A stretch of DNA of 19,378 bases from positions 1 through 19,378 of the forward strand of contig JADFVM010000015.1 of assembly GCA_015222555.1 (NCBI GenBank). Reading direction: 5' to 3'. Under the pieces are notes generated by a model. The model was not told where the DNA came from, made no database searches, and saw only the letters and a list, made by a program, of their open reading frames with translations. Of this stretch, positions 14,830 through 19,378 are shown piece after piece; position 1 is the first letter of the stretch, and every line of letters starts with the position of its first letter. A program made the translations under genes and the position numbers. The DNA is from Pseudomonadota bacterium. Its GTDB lineage: Bacteria; Desulfobacterota; JADFVX01.

Positions 14830-16008
14830 ATGAACAAAACTGATTATAATCTTCCCGATAGTGTCAAGCGTGTAGAAGTTGACGGGAAGGAAATCTTTCT
14901 TCTTGGAACGGCCCACGTATCAAAAGAAAGCGTTGAAGATGTACGTAAGGCAGCGGAAGCCTTGAAGCCTGATACCATTTGTGTTGAACTCTGCCCTGCC
15001 CGGCACAAGTCTATCATTATGAAAGACGCATGGAAACAGATGAATATCGTCCGCGTTGTTAAAGAGAAGAAGTCTCTTTTTCTCCTGTCCCAACTTATTT
15101 TATCATCCTTTTACCGCAGGCTGGGTTCTCAGATCGGTGTTCAGCCGGGAGCTGAAATGATGGAAGGGATAACCCAATCTGAAATACATAATTCAGTCCT
15201 GGTCCTCGCCGACCGGGATATAGAAATTACGCTAAAACGCGTCTGGGGCCATCTTAACTTCTGGAACAAGATGAAGATGATAATGCAATTGCTCATGAGT
15301 CTCTTTATCGATGAAAAAATAGATGATGCCATGATTGAAGAGATGAAGAGCAAGGATCAGCTCGAGCAGGTAATGGAGACCTTCGCAAAATCGTTTCCCG
15401 AAGTGAAAAAACGTTTGATTGATGAGAGAGATATCTACCTGGCACAAAAAGTCCGCAATGCACCCGGCAAAAAGATTCTTGCCATCGTCGGGGCCGGTCA
15501 TGTTGCCGGTATGGAAGACTATGTTCACCAGAAGATCGACCTTGAACCGCTTATGGAGATACCGCCAAAATCGTTGATACCCACAATACTGAAATGGACC
15601 ATACCTGCACTGATCATTGCCCTCATCGTAGGCGGCATGTTTAAGGGTGGAGCTCAGACATCAATAGAGTCGATTTATATCTGGGTATTGGTTAATGGTA
15701 TTCTATCTGCTCTTGGTGCGGCAATCGCCCTTGCCCATCCACTTACAATTATAACGGCATTTGTTTCTGCACCTATTACAAGCCTGAATCCCATGATAGC
15801 AACGGGCTGGGTATCGGGTATCGTTCAGGCAGGGGTAAAGAAACCAACCGTTGCCGACCTGGAGGATCTGCCAAATGCAACTTCATCCATCAAGGGATTC
15901 TGGACGAATCCCGTCAGCCGGATTCTTCTCGTCGTTGTGCTTGCCAACCTTGGGAGTTCACTGGGGACTTTCATTGCAGGTAGCTGGATCGCTATGAAGG
16001 TGATTTAG
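14830..16008 (+). CDS. TraB-family membrane protein (TraB/PrgY-like)
   Basis: A 392-aa protein of the TraB domain family, named after the enterococcal pheromone shut-down protein and related to TIKI/GumN metalloprotease-like folds. Family motifs: GTAHVS (26-31), a conserved CVELCPARH (51-59), a central E/R-rich helix with DERDIYLA (198-205), and VGAGHVAGM (220-228). The soluble part (1-245) is followed by about four hydrophobic segments (about 251-270, 282-300, 304-331 and 364-386), so it is anchored in the inner membrane with most of the protein probably cytoplasmic. The function in bacteria without pheromone systems is not established; peptide hydrolysis or inhibition is the usual guess. 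It is a single gene with its own structured leader, converging on leuB. The ribosome-binding site is weak (GGAT). Confidence 0.85.
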   Translation: MNKTDYNLPDSVKRVEVDGKEIFLLGTAHVSKESVEDVRKAAEALKPDTICVELCPARHKSIIMKDAWKQMNIVRVVKEKKSLFLLSQLILSSFYRRLGSQIGVQPGAEMMEGITQSEIHNSVLVLADRDIEITLKRVWGHLNFWNKMKMIMQLLMSLFIDEKIDDAMIEEMKSKDQLEQVMETFAKSFPEVKKRLIDERDIYLAQKVRNAPGKKILAIVGAGHVAGMEDYVHQKIDLEPLMEIPPKSLIPTILKWTIPALIIALIVGGMFKGGAQTSIESIYIWVLVNGILSALGAAIALAHPLTIITAFVSAPITSLNPMIATGWVSGIVQAGVKKPTVADLEDLPNATSSIKGFWTNPVSRILLVVVLANLGSSLGTFIAGSWIAMKVI

Positions 16009-16051
16009 TAACTTACAAATTAATTTTGTTCTTCAGATTTTTCTGTGGGTT

Positions 16052-16087
16052 CCCCTCTTTGAGAAAGAGGGGTTAGGGGAGATTTTT
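16052..16087 (+). terminator. Hairpin after traB, likely terminator or repeat
   Basis: CCCCTCTTT (16052-16060), loop GAG, AAAGAGGGG (16064-16072) form a 9-bp stem. TTAGGGGAGA and a run of five T (16083-16087) follow. The T-run is 10 nt from the stem, so this is not a textbook terminator; the GGTTAGGGGAGATTTT tail looks like part of a repeat family. Confidence 0.5.
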
Positions 16088-16130
16088 AAAATCACAAAAA
16101 ATAGCTATCATCCTGCACATTCCCTTATTA

Positions 16131-16156
16131 AAATCCCCCTTTTCAAAGGGGGAGAA
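16131..16156 (-). repeat. Second copy of the CCCCCTTT/AAAGGGGG hairpin repeat
   Basis: TCCCCCTT, loop TTCA, AAGGGGGA (16134-16153) differs by about one loop base from the element at 10504-10524. On the minus strand the stem is followed by ATTTTAAT, so here it can serve as the leuB terminator. It lies in the 179-bp gap between convergent traB and leuB. Confidence 0.6.
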
Positions 16157-16187
16157 CTATCTTCCCTCTTCAACTCACACTGGAGAA

Positions 16188-17270
16188 TTAGGCTTCAATT
16201 TCATCGAGAATAAGTCTTCCCATCTCCTCGCAGCCGACGACCTTGCAGCCATCCTGCCTAATATCAGGCGTACGATGGTCTTTTTCAAGAACCCTGACAA
16301 TAGCATTGTCAATGGTGTCATAGGCCTCATCCATTCCGAAGGCATATTTAAACATCATGGCAACCGACATAATGGTGGCGATGGGATTTGCCTTGCCCTG
16401 CCCTGCTATATCAGGCGCACTTCCGTGGATGGGCTCGTAAATACCCACCTTGCCTCCGATGCTGGCCGAGGGCAGCATTCCGATCGATCCGGTAAGCATT
16501 GAGGCGGCATCAGAAAGGATATCGCCAAACATGTTCGTTGTCACCACTACGTCAAACTGTTTTGGGTTCCTGATAAGCTGCATGGCCGCGTTATCTACAT
16601 ACATATGCGATAATTCTACATCTGCATAATCCTTATGGACTTCGGTAACGACTTCTCTCCACAATTCAGTACATTCAAGGACATTGGCCTTATCGACAGA
16701 ACAGACTCTTTTGTCTCTTTTTCTAGCCACTTCAAAAGCGACCTTCGCAATCCGTTCTATTTCATGTGTCGTGTAAACAAGCGTATTGACGCCTTTCTTT
16801 GAGCCATCGGCAAGTGTCTCCACCCCTTTAGGCTGGCCGAAATAAATGCCACCCGTTAATTCTCTTACAACCATGATGTCTATCCCCTGAATAATTTCTT
16901 TTTTCAGAGTAGAGGCATCGGCCAGGACATCGTATATCTTTGCGGGCCTTAAATTAGCAAAGGTTCCCAGTGTTGCCCTCAGACCCAAAAGTCCCCGTTC
17001 CGGCCGTATTGCATAGTCGAGAGATTCCCATTTAGGACCACCCACAGCGCCCAGCAACACAGCATCGGAAGATAGGACAAGTTCTTTTGTCTCTTCAGGA
17101 AAGGGCCCGCCCGTTTCATCAATAGCTGCACCGCCAATAAGGCCGCTGGATGTATCAAATTCAAAACCTGATTTTTTGCCTATGAGTTCCAGCACTTTAA
17201 GTGCCTCTCCGACTATTTCCGGCCCTATACCGTCGCCAGGCAATACTGCAATCTTTTTCTTGTCACTCAT
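16188..17270 (-). CDS. leuB: 3-Isopropylmalate dehydrogenase
   Basis: Oxidises and decarboxylates 3-isopropylmalate to 2-oxoisocaproate with NAD+, the third step of leucine synthesis. It has 360 aa, normal length. GDGIGPE is at 12-18. Substrate-site residues are R98, R108 and R136, with Y143 and K194 as catalytic pair, and D226, D250 and D254 as metal ligands in the signature NMFGDILSDAASMLTGSIG (246-264). HGSAPDIAGQGKANP (282-296) is the NAD-binding loop, whose sequence favours NAD over NADP. The ATG at 17270 has AGGGGA about 9 nt upstream. No leuA, leuC or leuD is adjacent. It lies alone between a hairpin-rich gap and a 549-bp gene-free stretch. Confidence 0.97.
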   Translation of the reverse strand: MSDKKKIAVLPGDGIGPEIVGEALKVLELIGKKSGFEFDTSSGLIGGAAIDETGGPFPEETKELVLSSDAVLLGAVGGPKWESLDYAIRPERGLLGLRATLGTFANLRPAKIYDVLADASTLKKEIIQGIDIMVVRELTGGIYFGQPKGVETLADGSKKGVNTLVYTTHEIERIAKVAFEVARKRDKRVCSVDKANVLECTELWREVVTEVHKDYADVELSHMYVDNAAMQLIRNPKQFDVVVTTNMFGDILSDAASMLTGSIGMLPSASIGGKVGIYEPIHGSAPDIAGQGKANPIATIMSVAMMFKYAFGMDEAYDTIDNAIVRVLEKDHRTPDIRQDGCKVVGCEEMGRLILDEIEA

Positions 17271-17818
17271 AGTCTAAAATCCCCTTCAAAATATCATTTT
17301 ATAATTTTTATGACACATATTCACTCACTTCAAAAGGTGAGAGTAGAGTAATAAAGCAAAGGCCGAATATAGCAAAGCGACCTGTTTTTTTCAAGTGAAT
17401 ATCCACTCGGCAAAGGAGATAGTTATTAATTGCGTCAGCGTTGTCCGGCTAAGTTTTTGCTATTGCGATGTTTTATTGAATTTGTCATGCCCGAGTGTTT
17501 TTATCGGGCATCCAGAAAGCCCTGAGTCATGGATTCCCGCTTAAAAAATGCGGGAATGACGGAACTTTAGTAACTTAGAAATAATATTCTGCGATTTTCT
17601 GGCAGAAAATAATTTAGCTTCGCACAATCGCCCATGGGAGAATAGCTGTAGAAGACTTGATTTCGTAAAGACACTTATCCGGTTCATCCGGGCTAAGCTT
17701 CTTATTGTCCATATTAGCAGCATGCAACTTTATAACCGGACAATACTGGAATTGCAAAGAAGTTAAAAATGAGTCAATGCGAGAGGATAGTGCCTAAAAA
17801 AGTGTTCCTTAACAGTTA
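17271..17818. other. Gene-free stretch between nitroreductase and leuB
   Basis: These 548 bp hold no credible gene. The end next to leuB is AT-rich and should contain its promoter. A two-hairpin repeat lies at 17484-17560. Further along, TATTGTCC (17703-17710) and GGACAATA (17738-17745) form an 8-bp dyad around a 27-nt loop. A 60-codon frame on the minus strand lacks a ribosome-binding site and familiar motifs. Confidence 0.6.
17484..17560. repeat. REP/MITE-like double-hairpin intergenic repeat
   Basis: Two hairpins stand in tandem: ATGCCCGA/TCGGGCAT (17487-17494 and 17504-17511) and ATTCCCGC/GCGGGAAT (17533-17540 and 17550-17557). The 77-bp unit begins GTCATGCCCG and ends CGGGAATGAC, near-perfect inverted termini. 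This looks like the widespread GTCATTCCCGC-type intergenic repeats of proteobacteria, mobilised by REP transposases or inherited as palindromic units. It is not next to a transposase here. Confidence 0.7.
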
Positions 17819-18394
17819 TTATTCATCAAGGATAATATCTTTCAGCAAGCGCTTGGGAACATGATGGTATTTCTTCTCATCGCGCCAGTATTTGACATCG
17901 CCATCTTCCGATATGGGATCGATGAGAACCCTTTCCTTAGGTTTACCCACGGCAATAACAAGAAGGATTTTATACTTTTCCGGAAGCTTAAGGTCCTTTT
18001 TAAGACCCTGCCTATCCACTGCAGATATAATACAGCAGCCAAGCCCCATTTCGACAGCACCCAGGGTGATATGCTGAGAGGCAATACCATGATCACAGTC
18101 GATGGTGGCACTAATAGTGGTATCCAGTAAGACGACGATATAAGCTGAAGGCCTTTCTCCTTGAGAAGGACCGGGCCAATCGGACAAATAACCAGCCCAC
18201 GATAGATGAGGAAAGATACGGGAATTGCTTTCAGCTTCAAAGGAGATGCGGTATTTCAGGGGTTGAAGATTGGCTGCTGAAGCGGAGAGCCTCGCCAGAT
18301 CGACGAGTGATTCAAGGTCCTTACGTTCTATTAGATGATCCTCATAGAAACGTCTAAAAGTTCTGTTTTTTAAGATTAGCTCTCGAATGCTCAT
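17819..18394 (-). CDS. Nitroreductase-family flavoprotein
   Basis: A 191-aa protein of the FMN-dependent nitroreductase fold. The N-terminal NRTFRRFYED motif contributes the FMN-phosphate Arg residues. ARLSASAANLQPLKYRI (about 35-51) is the typical flavin/substrate segment. ASQHITLGAVEMGLGCCIIS (about 105-125) is the family's central helix with a glycine-rich end, and VIAVGKPKE (about 146-154) is the usual C-terminal strand. The natural electron acceptor is unknown; such proteins reduce quinones, nitro compounds or act in cofactor pathways. The ATG at 18394 is preferred, though an in-frame TTG at 18397 would add one residue. It begins 6 nt after the preceding zinc-ribbon gene, so the two form one unit. 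Confidence 0.88.
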   Translation of the reverse strand: MSIRELILKNRTFRRFYEDHLIERKDLESLVDLARLSASAANLQPLKYRISFEAESNSRIFPHLSWAGYLSDWPGPSQGERPSAYIVVLLDTTISATIDCDHGIASQHITLGAVEMGLGCCIISAVDRQGLKKDLKLPEKYKILLVIAVGKPKERVLIDPISEDGDVKYWRDEKKYHHVPKRLLKDIILDE

Positions 18395-18400
18395 CAATAC

Positions 18401-18796
18401 TTAATCCAGGCCCCCTATCCATTCAGCAGGAGGAACACAATCTACATCTTTTTCACAATTCTGACAATAGTAACAGTTATGCTTACCAACTGCCCTTCCA
18501 AAGGCGGGGCCTTTACAGATTGGACAAAGCTCAAAATCAAGGCAGGGCATGCCATCGGCATATTCAAGTTCCAGTGTACCGCTTTTACTAGGAATTGTAA
18601 CATAAAGAGGTTCACCGTTCATATCCAGAAAAAACTGCCCCGTCTCTGTTCTGTGCGGCGCCTCAAAAGCCTCTTGCCTGGCCTTTCCAATTGCCGAGTC
18701 AATATCTTCTAATCCAATAAAAAGTTTATCGCCGTTCAGAGCATCATATATTCCCCAACCGCCATTGTCTTCAACCAGCATGACTCTCCTGTTCAT
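18401..18796 (-). CDS. Small protein with C-terminal zinc ribbon, function unknown
   Basis: A 131-aa acidic soluble protein that I do not recognise as a named family. The N-terminal part (1-82) is an alpha/beta region (MLVEDNGGWGIYDALNGDKLFIGLEDI) with no cofactor motif. The C-terminal part has CPIC (91-94), H106-N-C108, and CQNC (111-114) plus C120: a treble set that should bind one zinc as a ribbon. GGAGG lies just before the ATG. It is directly followed by the nitroreductase, 6 nt apart, so they are co-expressed and may act together. No signal peptide or membrane segment is seen. Possible roles are an adaptor or metal-sensing domain, but this is inference from layout only. Confidence 0.7.
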   Translation of the reverse strand: MNRRVMLVEDNGGWGIYDALNGDKLFIGLEDIDSAIGKARQEAFEAPHRTETGQFFLDMNGEPLYVTIPSKSGTLELEYADGMPCLDFELCPICKGPAFGRAVGKHNCYYCQNCEKDVDCVPPAEWIGGLD

Positions 18797-18905
18797 TTCA
18801 CCCTCCTTCTTTTTAAAGGGTTCAGAATTTTGTCTCCTCTGTTTACTGCTTATTGATTAGATGTCATAAGCTCTTCACAGATTCCTAATAATGCAGTTTA
18901 TTTAC

Positions 18906-18933
18906 GTCTGAGACGCATTCAGACATATTTTTT
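18906..18933 (+). terminator. Possible small intrinsic terminator upstream of ssrA
   Basis: GTCTGA (18906-18911), a 7-nt loop and TCAGAC (18919-18924) are followed by ATATTTTTTG. The stem is short, but the T-run is right. No plus-strand gene lies just upstream, so it would only guard ssrA from stray transcription; it could also be a regulatory dyad. Confidence 0.3.
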
Positions 18934-18954
18934 GTATAAAAAATAAAGTGTTCC

Positions 18955-18963
18955 TGCTATAAT
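18955..18963 (+). promoter_or_regulatory. Extended -10 promoter for ssrA
   Basis: TGC followed by a perfect TATAAT (18958-18963) gives an extended -10 element, about 60 bp before the mature tmRNA 5' end. No good -35 lies at 17 bp; a TTGTAT is 20 bp away. The resulting 5' leader would be removed by RNase P, as is normal for tmRNA. Confidence 0.5.
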
Positions 18964-19025
18964 ATGAACTATTGGATTATTACTGTCATCTAAGTAAACA
19001 GTTCTTTGAAATAACCTTTCAATAT

Positions 19026-19378
19026 GGGGGCGCCACGGTTTCGACGGGGATGATGAAACCGGGACTGCATGTCGAGCTCTGTTAACTCGTAAAAAGGACA
19101 GAACCAATCATAATCGCTAACGATTCTGATTACGCTTTAGCCGCTTAATCACGGCTAACGTTCTACCTCTTTTTTCCTGCGGGAGGGGATAGAACGTCAT
19201 TCAGCAGGATAGTTTTTGTCATATTCTCTTCGTGGCAAGGGCGAAACTTTAGATGAGATCGTGTTCGGGCATCCGTGATCGGGGGAGATCCCGGGCATTA
19301 AATCAAAAACCCGAAATAAGCATGTAGACGTTCCAGGCGTAGGATTTCCGGACGCGGGTTCGACTCCCGCCGCCTCCA
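19026..19378 (+). ncRNA. ssrA: Transfer-messenger RNA (tmRNA)
   Basis: tmRNA rescues ribosomes stalled on broken messages and tags the product for proteolysis, together with SmpB. The 5' end GGGGGCG pairs with the 3' end CGCCTCC to give a 7-bp acceptor stem; its third pair is G-U, the alanyl-tRNA synthetase identity element. A CGGTTTCGACGGGG stretch follows the 5' strand, as is usual, and near the 3' end lies the T-arm (GCGGG, TTCGACT, CCCGC). The reading frame for the tag is at 19116-19148, and several GC-rich stems between it and the T-arm are the expected pseudoknots. The window stops at the discriminator A (19378), so whether CCA is encoded cannot be seen. Length of 353 nt is normal. Confidence 0.97.
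19116..19148 (+). other. tmRNA tag reading frame
   Basis: From the resume codon GCT the frame reads ANDSDYALAA then TAA. The ALAA end is the ClpXP/ClpAP recognition signal. The sequence just upstream, TAATC, resembles the conserved UAGUC that sets the resume point in E. coli. The DSD core is a minor variant of the familiar NDENYALAA-type tags. Confidence 0.93.

Noticed and set aside
17541..17723. 60-codon minus-strand frame in the gene-free stretch
   Set aside because: No ribosome-binding site, overlaps the hairpin repeat and resembles no known protein.
1..19378. CRISPR array, insertion sequence, prophage or tRNA gene
   Set aside because: No regularly spaced direct repeats, transposase, integrase or phage genes, and no tRNA cloverleaf other than the tRNA-like part of tmRNA.

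Overview
The window looks like a chromosomal housekeeping segment of a moderate-GC Gram-negative bacterium. I would place it in the Desulfobacterota (former Deltaproteobacteria) with moderate-to-low confidence. The reasons are a complete ClpS/ClpA/Aat N-degron set, a proteobacterial-type tmRNA tag, the tryptophan and acetyl-CoA carboxylase gene neighbourhood, and intergenic GC-hairpin repeats of a kind I associate with that group. No plasmid, phage, transposase or CRISPR signature is visible.

Layout. Positions 1-5878 are all on the minus strand. In transcription order they are mazG, asd, a lone ECF-transporter T component, ilvB, ilvN and a response regulator that runs off the left edge. Positions 6060-10460 are all on the plus strand: trpB, trpA, a cyclic-nucleotide-binding regulator, a class II cyclic-nucleotide phosphodiesterase-like metallo-beta-lactamase protein, and accD. 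Positions 10539-13871 return to the minus strand with a compact clpS-clpA-aat operon. From 14198 to 16008 two plus-strand single genes follow, a degenerate hemerythrin-like protein and a TraB-family membrane protein. From 16188 to 18796 the minus strand carries leuB, a 549-bp gene-free stretch with a two-hairpin repeat, and a two-gene unit (zinc-ribbon protein then nitroreductase). The window ends with ssrA (tmRNA) on the plus strand, complete up to the discriminator base.

How the genes work together. Amino-acid biosynthesis dominates: ilvBN and leuB (branched chain), asd (Asp family) and trpBA. Protein turnover is the second theme. Aat adds Leu/Phe to N-terminal Lys/Arg, ClpS recognises the resulting N-degron, and ClpA unfolds it for ClpP; ssrA supplies the other major degradation tag and ends in the usual ALAA. 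The third theme is a possible cyclic-nucleotide circuit, with a sensor and a predicted hydrolase side by side upstream of accD.

Start codons are often non-ATG: TTG for asd, trpB and trpA, and GTG for ilvB and clpS. Nothing in the window is clearly a wholly new system. The most worthwhile leads are the cNMP sensor/phosphodiesterase pair, the ligand-poor hemerythrin-like protein with its palindromic leader, the TraB gene with a nested-repeat leader, the unfamiliar zinc-ribbon protein, and the dispersed hairpin repeats.
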